A program made the position numbers and the translations under genes. Below are positions 1 through 9,350 of a stretch of DNA of 64,000 nucleotides, piece after piece. This stretch comes from Ixodes scapularis (lineage: Eukaryota > Arthropoda > Arachnida > Ixodida > Ixodidae). The DNA lies in contig NW_024609879.1 in the NCBI RefSeq assembly GCF_016920785.2, positions 12,029,145 to 12,093,144 on the forward strand, read 5' to 3'. Below the pieces are notes generated by a model, which saw only the letters and a program-made list of their open reading frames with translations, made no database searches and was not told where the DNA came from. Numbering within the stretch: the stretch's first letter is position 1; every line of letters starts with the position of its first letter.

Positions 1-1222
1 GTAGCATGTAAAATCTACCTGGCACGGCGTTTTTAGCAGTTAATGCCTTGGCCGTATTTTCGGTAATTTCACCCTGTTCTACTAGCTGGCCAAGATGCCC
101 CCTTATGGTGTCGGCATGTTGCCTGGTCATATCGTTTTTGAGATGACAATAGAATTTTGCATCGTTAAGTTGTCTATTGCTTTCCTGTAAGTAATCGCTG
201 GTGTTAAGAATGACTACCGCGCTCCCCTTGTCGGCAGGTTTTATCACGATGTTGTCTCTCTCGATATGGGACCTGAGTGCCCTCCGCTCTGGAGCGGAGA
301 GGTTGTAGTGGTTAGGCTGCTGTTTTCTAAATGCCGCTACGATGTCTTTCTGCACAGCATTAGTAAAAATGTCTAAATGCTTGTCTCTGCCAGTTTTGGG
401 AGTTCGACCAATCGATGTGGATGAAAGAGCAGACGCGCCTTCGCGGGGCCTGTCGAAAGAGAACTCCTGAAGTCGAAGGTTGCGGGCAAAATTGTCTGGG
501 TCTTGAAGCAAAGAAAATTCATCATATTGGCCTGTTGTGGGGCAGAAGTTGAGTCCCCACGAGAGGAGCGACGACTCGTGGGTGGACAGTTCATTGTTTG
601 ATAAGTTAACTATGTTAGTGGATTCAGGAATACAATTCTGCGTTTCTCGTTCGCACACTCTCCTCGGTTGATCCCGAGTGGGTAGTTCTACGTCTGATGA
701 GCTAACTTCGTTAGGGGATTCGGCCCTGCAGCTCCACACGTTGCGTTCAAACACACCTGCCGGAAGAGGTCCAACATTGTCCCTAGCCAACTTGTTTTCC
801 TTTACCTCACTGAGCATCCCCCGTTTTCTCTCTTCAAACATTTTTAAAACTACGGTTTCATGCTGTGCTAAATCACCATCGCGGAGTAAATTACGTTCGA
901 CTTGTTTAACCGCGGTTGAAGCTGTTTCGCACTGTTCAATAGCTATTCTTACCAACTTGAGAGACGCGTTAGTGAGAACCGTATTCCATCTCTCCAGTTC
1001 ACTCTGAGGCAGCGCTGTCATGCTAGGCTTCAAAGTAATTTGTAAGCCCTGAGGGGCGATGGACGCGTCAAAGAAATATTTAAGGTATGCGGCATGCAAA
1101 TCGTGGCGCACTCTTTTTTCAGCTAATTTTCTAAGTTGTAAAAAAGTCCGCGATGGCAAGTTGTCGCGGTCGGCGTGGGTCTCACTCAGTACAGGGGGAG
1201 TTCGTGATGTGTCTCGCGGTGG
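1..1222 (-). CDS. Penelope-like retroelement ORF2 (reverse transcriptase), C-terminal part off the left edge
   Basis: One minus-strand frame is open from an in-frame TGA at 1223-1225 to the window edge. It is about 407 codons with no stop, so this copy may be young. The first ATG is at 1021-1019, but family-like basic helical sequence starts upstream of it (for example LRKLAEKRVRHDLHAAYLKY), so initiation or frameshifting from ORF1 probably occurs in the overlap. Recognisable blocks in order are NIVNLSNNELSTHESSLLS, NIVIKPADKGSAVVIL and AVPGRFYML, which are typical of the N-terminal and first RT blocks of EN+ Penelope-like elements. The catalytic RT centre and GIY-YIG nuclease would lie beyond base 1. 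The role would be target-primed reverse transcription. Confidence in the family is high; the true start is uncertain. Confidence 0.8.
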
Positions 1223-2251
1223 TCATCAATCCCGCTGGGGACGGACAACGTCGCCGAACGTCCTCCGCAGGTTGTATCTGGGTCGAAGGGTAGGCCTAGG
1301 GATGCGATTCACGCGTCCCACAGGGCGGGTCGCCAGGGCGGGACGCTTGGGGTTGTCCTCCGACGGCGGAGGGGTGGCGTTTGCGAAGAGCCGCAGGCGA
1401 GTCCATGGTCCGACTGGGCGAAGCACTCGGGGACGAGCGCCGAGGACGGGAGCGCCGGGAACTCTGCGAGACCGCCGCCGAATCTAGGGTCCGGCAAGTC
1501 CGCCGGGACCGGACACCGAAGGTGAAACGTTGTATTGGCACAGTCGTCCGAAGGAGCGGCATCCCGCAGGGGGCCCGCCGCCACGTTCAAGTCGGGGTCG
1601 TTGGTGGTCTCTCGAGAGGTGGCGTGGTCCCGCCACATGTGAGCTCCCCGGCGGTGACATCGCTGGACTAGTCGGTGCACGTTTCAGGCCAGGTAGGACA
1701 CGCCGACGAAACTCGCGTGTGCGCCATCCGCCGCCATGACGAGGCGCACAGGAAGTAGGTCGAGGCAGTGATCCAGGAAGAACGTGTTAAAATTCTGGTG
1801 ACACAGGTGGCGGAGGCCACCGTTGAAGCCCTGCGCCTTCGAATTGAATCTTGCTACGAAACTATAGTTCGAAGAGCCTCGGCGCCGGTTAGGAGCACGA
1901 GGCAAAACCAAGGTTACCTACACGTTTGCGATGTCTGGACGTTGCTCTTAAACCAGTCTCAACAGGTTACGGTACCTGGTTAGTGCCAAAGAGACGGTGG
2001 CGGTGGCGAGGTCATTCGTCCCCAGGTGCAGGATGAGGCGGTTGACACCGCGGGGCACGAAGTCAAAGAGATGCCTGGCGTCCATGATGCACGCTCCCCG
2101 TTGGGAATTGAAGGCGGGGCGAGTAATCGTTGCACGAGTAGAAGTGGTGGTGTAATTATTTAACTTGAGAGTCCCCGATAATAGCGGTTGTTGGAGCATG
2201 AGTTGGAAACTTCCAACCAACCAACTTCGAAGTGGCGCGGTCGGCGTCCAT
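1186..2251 (-). pseudogene. Penelope-like element ORF1: SGNH (GDSL) hydrolase-like protein, broken
   Basis: Read on the minus strand from an ATG at 2251-2249, the frame shows the SGNH family blocks in order: TTAIIGDSQVK (block I, nucleophile Ser), then after a frameshift near 2105 LILHLGTNDLA (block III), and AADGAHAS near the C-terminus (block V, Asp and His). Breaks are a TAA soon after the GDS block, the frameshift, TAA at 1948-1950, a TAG near 1921, TGA at about 1684 and TGA near 1309. Between them the frame keeps family-like sequence. A basic, proline-rich tail continues to a TGA at 1186-1188, overlapping the RT frame by about 37 nt in another frame. SGNH esterase domains are known in ORF1 of CR1/L2 LINEs; here the partner RT is PLE-like. 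The overlap and shared strand suggest one two-ORF element. Confidence 0.65.
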
Positions 2252-2640
2252 CGTAAAAGTAGATAAAGAAAATATAGCGTAGGATGCCGAAGATTATAAA
2301 GTAATGAAGTCGCACTTCGAAACGTTGCTGGAATTTTTAAGCATTTAGTGAGTCGACGTTTCGGCCTGAGACAGGCCTTCCTGAAGACTGGTTGCCAAAG
2401 TCGGTTACAGAGTTGTTTGCCACACCCGGGCCACGTCACCTTTCAGATCACGTGTAAAATGCCCAAGTAAAAGAGCGCAAGTGAAACAAACGCTGCTGTA
2501 CTCCCCCCTACTCCACGCACGGCCGCAGCAGACGCCGCCAGCCATCGGAGCCAACCAAAGGCCACGTCAGATTTCGTGATCCCAGGAACGTCACGTGCGG
2601 AGGGCGCAGCAACGTTCACATAGTTGGATCGGCCCAGATT
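2252..2640 (-). repeat. 5' region of the Penelope-like element with degenerate terminal hairpin
   Basis: The stretch upstream of ORF1 contains 2354-2390, which on the minus strand forms a hairpin of AGGCC and GGCCT arms followed by GAAACGTCGAC. This is the usual terminal motif of PLE pseudo-LTRs, where hammerhead ribozymes occur. The CUGANGA half of the ribozyme core is not intact here. The rest (2400-2640) is GC-rich and non-coding. No gene is seen. Confidence 0.45.
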
Positions 2641-2841
2641 ACCAGCAACGCATATAAAAAGTTATAAATGATTTTCTGAAAATATGAATGGAAAAATGGA
2701 GCCGATTTTTGCCTTTTTTCGGTTTCTGGTACCATAGAGCCTCAGGCTCTAGCTCTACCTTTGGGCGGAGAATGAGCGTTCGGCGATGCCTAGTTAAATT
2801 TTGCGGTAAAAACGACCGTGCACATTTTCTTTTGTGACATC

Positions 2842-2845
<4 letters not shown>
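2641..2845. repeat. Unassigned repeat end adjoining the TA tract
   Basis: This sequence ends in TGACATCCTGTATATA, which abuts the microsatellite. The open frame through it on the minus strand is low-complexity (alternating Ile/Tyr from TATA) and is not treated as a gene. Confidence 0.3.

Positions 2846-2888
<43 letters not shown>
2846..2888. repeat. (TA)n microsatellite
   Basis: Uninterrupted TA dinucleotides. It is one of several TA tracts that separate transposon pieces in the first 10 kb. Confidence 0.9.
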
Positions 2889-2890
<2 letters not shown>

Positions 2891-3052
2891 ACGAAAAGAA
2901 CCCTTGGTGAAAACAGCAACAACGGACGATTTAATCTTCCACGTTTCGGCCGGAGTCCGGCCTCCGTCTCCTGACGAAGGCCGGACTCCGGCCGAAATGT
3001 CGAAGATTAAATCGTCCGTTGTTGCTGTTTTCACCAAGGGTTCTTTTCGTCT
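2889..3052. repeat. Inverted pair of Penelope-type terminal sequences with hammerhead-like core
   Basis: Two arms of about 75 bp (2889-2963 and 2974-3052) are near-perfect reverse complements, each running GGTGAAAACAGCAACAACGG then the CGTTTCGGCC hairpin. On the plus strand 2971-2977 reads CTGACGA, followed by a GGCCGGACTCCGGCC stem-loop and GAAA at 2994-2997. That matches the invariant hammerhead core CUGANGA-stem II-GAAA. PLE termini are known to carry such ribozymes. Stem I and the cleavage site were not modelled. Confidence 0.55.
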
Positions 3053-3092
3053 TCTATACCCACGCCTTCGGCCCCTCCGCCACCATGCCCGT

Positions 3093-3160
<68 letters not shown>
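3093..3160. repeat. (TA)n microsatellite
   Basis: About 68 bp of TA. It borders the long-TIR element on its left and may mark a TA target preference. Confidence 0.9.
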
Positions 3161-3163
<3 letters not shown>

Positions 3164-6100
3164 GTGGTTTCATCTCAAATCGTGCAGGCAAAAAGGGTCG
3201 AATTTTTAATTTCGATGAAAAAAATATATGTTATGGCGCCGTTTCTAAAACCGCAGTCGACACAAACCGCAAGTTCGTCGGATTTTTTGTTCTCGACTTT
3301 TGAATTTTTAAAGAGGCCGCGGCGAAAAGCAGTGTTTTTCACACCCGTCGTGGGTCGGATGTTTCGCTTGATCTACCGCCATGCATTTTCAGTCCACATT
3401 ATATTATCTTTTTTGAAGCACTCTGTGGACACATTTAAAAGGCTCCAATACCATGAAATAATTTTAGGCCTTTTGCTTTTTTTCTGTAAAAATGTCAAAA
3501 ACGCCTCCTCGGTCAATTGTTGACGAACTTTGACAATTAATTACTGGCGATCCACTTGGGTTACACCGATATTTTTTATGTCCACGGAGAGCCCAAAACA
3601 CGGTCTTTATATTTATTATCAAATGCCTTGGTTGTATAAAATATCCTTTGCGGTACGTTTACGTTAATATTATGCAAAAACCAAAAAGTACCATTTTTGA
3701 AATTGATTTTCTCAAAAAACCCATTTTTTATTTTTTTTTATTTTTTGTTTAAATGTAGATGTGATAGTTGTCTACACGAAAATCAAGCCTAGAAAGTGTA
3801 TATTTTGTTTGTATGTTCTACATTTAAACATCAATATCGTAAAAAAACGCGTTTTTACGGCTCGAAGTGGACTTGCGAATTGCGCGTCTTCACAAGCTTG
3901 GAAATAGTTTTTTTTCTTTTTTTCAACGTTCCCACATAAAAATGAAATACAGTATTTCCACCCTGATATATTTATTGATTATTTAAATTTTATTGTAGGC
4001 GGCAAGCTACATCGGAGGAGTTCCAAAAAGATAAAGCAACACTTCTTAACACACCAGCAGGTGTCGTAAATGTTTAACGTGTAGGAGTCGGCAGACGTCT
4101 TATTGATTCGGGGCCCTCATTGGCCTGCATGAACGTCCCGCCCTTTCGGAGCCAGCAGATGACCACGACCTTTCGCGCTCGTTGTGTTAGATGGGACGGC
4201 CCGTGACAGTAAAGCGAGCAGCGCACCCTGTGTCACCAAAAGTGAAATGGTACGATTGTGTCGTTGACGCGGCGAACAGTGACAGCCACCCAGGAGGAGT
4301 CTGTCAGAGTATTGCACAAGGGAAAGCAGAGGAATCGTTGCCTGAAAGAATGAGGACACCACGGCCTTGCAATGTCGACGGTCAACAGCTGTTCTGCCAG
4401 CCAAAACAACGCCGCGTGCGCGCTAAAACTGGCGGCACGGGACAGAAGTCGCGCAGACGCACACACGAAGATGGGCCGGTTTTGTTAGGGATGTGGGGAA
4501 ATTTGAAACCAGGCATCCGTGCAAGCGTGAAACGATACCGCATGTTTGCCCTAGCTTCGAGCGCCCTATCCTTACCTTGAAACGGCCGTGCTCTCTCTCT
4601 CTCTCCGGGGAGATCCGATAGCACCGAAGGGTTATCTATTAAACTTGAGGAAGAAAACGAGAAGGGAGTGTTTAAGTTTAATTATCCCCACCAACCCGCT
4701 CGTTCTGTCCTTATAAAGGGTTATCTCTTTTGGAAAGAGCAAAGCCCGGAGGCTGACATTAAAACGAGCGTGTTGGTAAATATACTTGTGTTTGTATTCT
4801 GCCCGGAGACTAGTTGGGTCGAAGTCAGCCTCCTTGTCAACTATAACCGTTTGTGAAGAGTGGGCTTCTCCCGAGATGAAACGTTAGCGCCGGCTGACAT
4901 GTTCTTTTGAAAAAGGGAGGGGGAAAGAGAAAGTTTGAGTAACTGCAGAAACTACCTCGAAAGCTCCTCTCCCGATATGAAGCTTGAAGCATAGTCTCGG
5001 TTATCTTCTCGCGCATCGCCTGCTCGAATCTATTTTTCACTTTCTTTCGTACAGCCACTGTTCCGCACAGCCGTCGTAAACGTGCGTAATAGAGGGAGGA
5101 ACAGATTCGAGCATCATCTGGACGCCGTCATCATGCCAGACTTCAATGTCGTGGGACCGACTCGTATGTGTTTCTTCGCCCCGCTGAACTTTGTTTCTCG
5201 GGTGCGGTTTTTTGTGAACGTATTTTTTTTTTTTTTTCAATGATTTCTTACTAACTGTTTGTTAGCACTGTTCAGTTGTTGGGTTTATTTCGTCATGGCG
5301 TAGCGGCCTGGCGGTGATGTAGAGAGCGTGTTCGGACGCATTTGGTTGCGTCCCGTTTAGGGAATGCCCGGGGGAGTTGGTTTTTGTTCTTGCCATGTGC
5401 GGCTGAGTTTTCCCGTGTTTATTAAATTATTGATTTTTTTTTGTTTTGTTTTACCCTTACGTGCCGTCGACTTCTTTGTCTGACTCTCCACCAGGCGTGG
5501 ACCTATCGCCTTGCCACCGCTGGAACCTAAATACTTTTTTTTTTTTTTTTAACGCAATTTTCGTTAAGATAGGGGTTGGGCAATGTAATTCCTATTTATT
5601 TATTTTTATTTCCTACCCCTCTCCATGACACACTCTCTGTGTGTTTCGGACCGTTTCTGTGTCACCACTTTTGTGTATTACGGAAGTGAAAGGACATTCC
5701 CTGGTGACCTCTGCGATGTGCGGTGAACAAGCCCCAGTGTTTGGTTTCGTAAAGAATTGTATATAATATATCGACGATGTGGTGACTTTCTTTTTATTAG
5801 TAATATGACAGCTAATAGCTAGTCGTGCTAGTTTACTTTGAAAGATTTATAAATCGAAACAATACAACGTCTGTGCCTTTTGGTTGTTGAAAGTCTCCTA
5901 GGCCTGCTGATTTGGTGAGATATGTATCTCATGGTTCCCGCTCTTATCCAAACATATATAAATATTCAATACCACAAAATCCGTTTATAATTGATTACAA
6001 AATGCAGAAGAAAATTCAAGAAAACTTTCTCACAATTCATAGAGACGCATGGGTCGCTATGTCTGACTTAGGTCTTGCCAAACAAAGACGTCTTTTTCTG

Positions 6101-6771
6101 ATATTGAGGCCTAAATATAAAACATGCAATCAAAATATACACTTTCTAGGCTTGATTTTCGTGTAGACAACTATCATATCTACATTTGAACAAAAAATAA
6201 AAAAAATAAAAAATGGTTTTTTTGAGAAAATCAATTTCAAAAATGGTACTTTTTGGTTTTTGCATAATATTAACGTAAACGTACCGCAAAGGATATTTTA
6301 TACAGCCAAGGCATTTTATAATAAATATAAAGAGCGTGTTCTGGGCTCTCCGTGGACATAAAAATATCGGTGTAACCCAAGTGGATCGCCAGTAATTAAT
6401 TGTCAAAGTTTGTCAACAATTGACCGAGGAGGCGTTTTTGACATTTTTACAGAAAAAAAGCAAAAGGCCTAAAATTATTTCATGGTATTGGAGCCTTTTA
6501 AATATGTCCACAGAGTGCTTCAAAAAAGATAATATAATGTGGACTGAAAATCCATGGCGGTAGATCAAGCGAAACATCCGACCCACGACGGGTGTGAAAA
6601 ACACTGCTTTTCGCCGCGGCCTCTTTAAAAATTCATAAGTCGAGAAGAAAAATCCGACGAACTCGCGATTTGTGTCGACTGCGGTTTTAGAAACGGCGCC
6701 ATAACATATATTTTTTTCATCGAAATTAAAAATTCGACCCTTTTTGCCTGCACGATTTGAGATGAAACCAC

Positions 6772-6773
<2 letters not shown>
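3161..6773. mobile_element. Non-autonomous DNA transposon with long terminal inverted repeats
   Basis: The sequence starting TGGGTGGTTTCATCTCAAAT at 3161 reappears as its reverse complement ending at 6773. The two arms match over about 650-670 bp (3161 to about 3830, and about 6105 to 6773), including the same 100-codon shadow frame in both. Beyond the arms similarity fades into about 2.2 kb of unique interior (3840-6100) with poly-T and CT-repeat tracts but no transposase that I can recognise. Both outer ends lie directly against (TA)n tracts, so a target duplication cannot be read. Long arms with an unrelated core are typical of fold-back or MULE-like non-autonomous elements; the superfamily is not assigned. 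Confidence 0.7.

Positions 6774-6811
<38 letters not shown>
6774..6811. repeat. (TA)n microsatellite
   Basis: TA tract separating two TIR elements. Confidence 0.9.
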
Positions 6812-6816
<5 letters not shown>

Positions 6817-7392
6817 GTGAAAGCTACGCTAATACGGTTTTCGCAGGTGAGTTATACGGGCAGGCGGACATAATGTGGGTGACTAATCTTGGTTGAAAGT
6901 CGGCTAACTAATTAAAATTTATTAATAAACGTTTTAATTACTGATAATAGGCATGTGGTTTCGATAAGAAACTTGTAGAGCATCATCAAAAACCACTAAA
7001 TCAGCAATTTTTGGAAGGATATAACGCTGAAGCAGCATTTTACGGCGTTCTGTAAAAACTCTCCATTTGGACGCGTTTCCCGAGTGCGGTTTCTTATCGG
7101 AGCACATCACCGCGCCCGCGGTTCTGCTCCCGAGTGGCTGAGACGCGCAACACATGTGTGCCCAACTTCGCTCTATGCTAGGAGGGATGCGAGGGGTGGC
7201 TTCGCGCCGCGACCACCGGGGAGCAGGACCGCGGGCTCAAAGATGATCTACGATAAGAATTCGAAATCTAGAAACGCGTCCAAATGAAGTGTTTTTACAG
7301 AACGCCGTAAAATGCTGCCGCTGCGTTATATCCTTCTAGAAATAGCTGATTTAGTGGTTTTCCATGATGCTCAGCAAGTTCCTAATTGGAAC

Positions 7393-8316
7393 CAGACTTG
7401 TACGCAACGCGTTACAAGTAATTGATTACTTGTAATCAATTACAGTTAAGTGTAATTTTGTAACGCTTCAATTACATTTGTCAAGCTGTAACGCTCGGAG
7501 TAATTCAATTACTTTTTTCTGTAATCAATTAGAAAATCAATTACACAATTACCAATTACATTTTTCATCCCACAATTTTTTTTCTCTCAAAAATCAGCAT
7601 AGTCACTCAGCCATGTAGCAAAAATGATTGACATTTTTTTTTAACATTAAAAAAAATAAAACTAGGATTAGTCGGGAACTCCTTTTTTTTTTACGCCACG
7701 CTCTTCTACAAGCGCGCCACCAGCCTTGGCTGGGGAGTTCCGGATCTCGTTGCAGATTGCTGATAAAGTCGACGGGAAGCGGGAACTCGCTATTGAATTT
7801 TTAGTGGGCTTTGTTCCTTAGGCTTTGTTCCTTCTCCTAGCGTAAATTGCATCGAAGCAGACCGCTTTATGGCAGACTCGGAGACGGGCATCGAGTCCCT
7901 GCATAAGCATGAACTGGTTCGCAAGGTGTTCGTGTGCTATAACACCGCGCTTCCGTCAAATGCGCCCGTCGAGAGGGTTTTCAGCGTCGCGGCGGACGTC
8001 TTCACAAGAAAACGCGGAAAGATGACGGACGAAAACTTTGAGAGGCAGCTCCTGCTAAAACTTAAGTTCTGAAACCAAAAAAGGGAACAATAAACAAACA
8101 AAATTGTGTACGCAAGATTTTACTGTGTATTTGTGTATTTCTGTCATCGCAATAAAACGTAACGTGAAAGTAACGTGAAAAGTAATCAATTACTTTGCAG
8201 TAATTGTTCAATTACTTCTGGGAGGCAGTAACCAGTAACGGTAATCGGTTACTTTTTTGACTGTAGTAATTGTAATTGTAATCGGTTACTTTTTTTCAGT
8301 AACGTGTACAAGTCTG
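7393..8316 (+). mobile_element. hAT deletion derivative with perfect 8 bp target duplication
   Basis: The ends are exact inverted repeats, CAGACTTGTAC and GTACAAGTCTG, and ATTGGAAC occurs immediately outside both ends (7385-7392 and 8317-8324). The 8 bp duplication and CAG...CTG ends are the hallmark of hAT elements. Subterminal regions are dense in TAATTGATTAC / GTAATCAATTA motifs, probable transposase-binding repeats. Only the C-terminal piece of the transposase survives (7869-8072). Confidence 0.85.
7869..8072 (+). pseudogene. hAT transposase C-terminal dimerisation-domain remnant
   Basis: This 67-residue frame contains NTALPSNAPVERVFSVAADV and TRKRGKMTDENFERQLLLK, the signature of the hAT family C-terminal (hATC) dimerisation domain. 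The catalytic RNase H-like part and BED finger are missing, so the fragment cannot transpose by itself. It sits near the right end of the 924 bp element, as expected for a 3' remnant after internal deletion. Confidence 0.8.
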
Positions 8317-8499
8317 ATTGGAACCATATGTCTATTTTGACTACTTAAAAGTTAATTTTTAATTAATTAGGCGGCTTATCGCAAAGATTAGCCACCCACA
8401 TAATGTCCACCTGGCCGTGTCCATCACCTGCACAAACCGCATTAGTGTAGCTTTTACGGTTTTTTGAAACAAATGTTTAAGAATAAAAAAAACCCGTAT

Positions 8500-8508
<9 letters not shown>

Positions 8509-8579
<71 letters not shown>
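8509..8579. repeat. (TA)n then (TG)n microsatellite
   Basis: TATATA passes into TGTGTG over about 70 bp, next to the end of the following fold-back element. Confidence 0.85.
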
Positions 8580-8580
<1 letters not shown>

Positions 8581-9197
8581 TTGGGCCAGAGGCCCATTTA
8601 GGAAAATTATTCAAAATCCGGGATAATAAAGTTGTTATTTATTTTTGAGTAATTACTGAAGGGCATAGTTCAAATCAGAAAATTGCTCAGCCTCACCTAA
8701 AACACTAAATCAACAAATCGCAGGACGATAGATGGCACGCGAAGCATTTTACGGCTTTCTGAAAAACCGCACAAAATCGACGGGTTTTTAAGTTTCGGTT
8801 TGCTATCGGAGCGCACCTCGGCCCCGGTGGCACCGCGCCCCGTGGCGAGAGAGAGCAACCAGATTCTGCTGCGTCGCGCGATGACAGCGCAGCAGAGGTT
8901 GGTTGCAGTATCTCTCCACGGGGCGCGGTGCCGCCGGGGCTGGGATGCGCTCTGATAACAAACCGAAACTTAAAAACCCGTCGATTTTGTGCGGTTTTAA
9001 GAAAGCCGTAAAATGCTTCGCCTGCTTTCCATCGTTCTGCAGTTTGTTGATTTGATACTTTTCGGTGATGCTAAGCAATTTTCTAATTTAAACCATGCCC
9101 TTAAACATAATATTAGAAAAGTTAATTACGCAGAAATAATTAACAACTTCATTAACCTGGACTATAATAATTGTTCTAAATTGGCCCCTGGCCCAGG
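8580..9197. mobile_element. Fold-back (palindromic) MITE
   Basis: Nearly the whole 618 bp is one inverted repeat. The left end, TTGGGCCAGAGGCCCATTTA, mirrors the right end, TAAATTGGCCCCTGGCCCA, and the arms of about 300 bp meet near 8885 inside a GC-rich segment. Inside the arms are TTTTACGGCTTTCTGA and GCTATCGGAGCGCACC boxes, diverged forms of boxes in the 6812-8463 element. It is non-coding. Confidence 0.75.
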
Positions 9198-9270
9198 ACC
9201 ATAACGCCACAAGCCTTTTTTCGTTGCGATGAGCAGTTTTCGCAGGAGCGATTTGGCCTGCGTTCTCTGA

Positions 9271-9277
<7 letters not shown>

Positions 9278-9346
<69 letters not shown>
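9278..9346. repeat. (TA)n microsatellite
   Basis: About 69 bp of TA. Confidence 0.9.

Positions 9347-9350
<4 letters not shown>

Larger units (their letters stand above)
6812..8463. mobile_element. TIR element (MITE-like) interrupted by a hAT relic
   Basis: The left end AAACCGTGAAAGCTACGCTA and the right end, read in reverse (AACCGTAAAAGCTACACTAA), form inverted repeats. Homology of the arms continues inward for about 300 bp, passing TTTTACGGCGTTCTGTAAAA and a TTCTTATCGGAGC-type box. The interior is GC-rich and non-coding. The right arm is split by the hAT insertion at 7393-8316. Internal boxes are shared with the fold-back element at 8580-9197, so the two belong to related families. Confidence 0.65.

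Noticed and set aside
1059..1739. Plus-strand open frames in the GC-rich stretch
   Set aside because: They are opposite-strand shadows of the PLE ORF1 tail.
2639..3523. Open frames with long Ile-Tyr repeats across the TA tracts
   Set aside because: They are read-through of (TA)n microsatellites joined to transposon ends and have no start context or conserved sequence.
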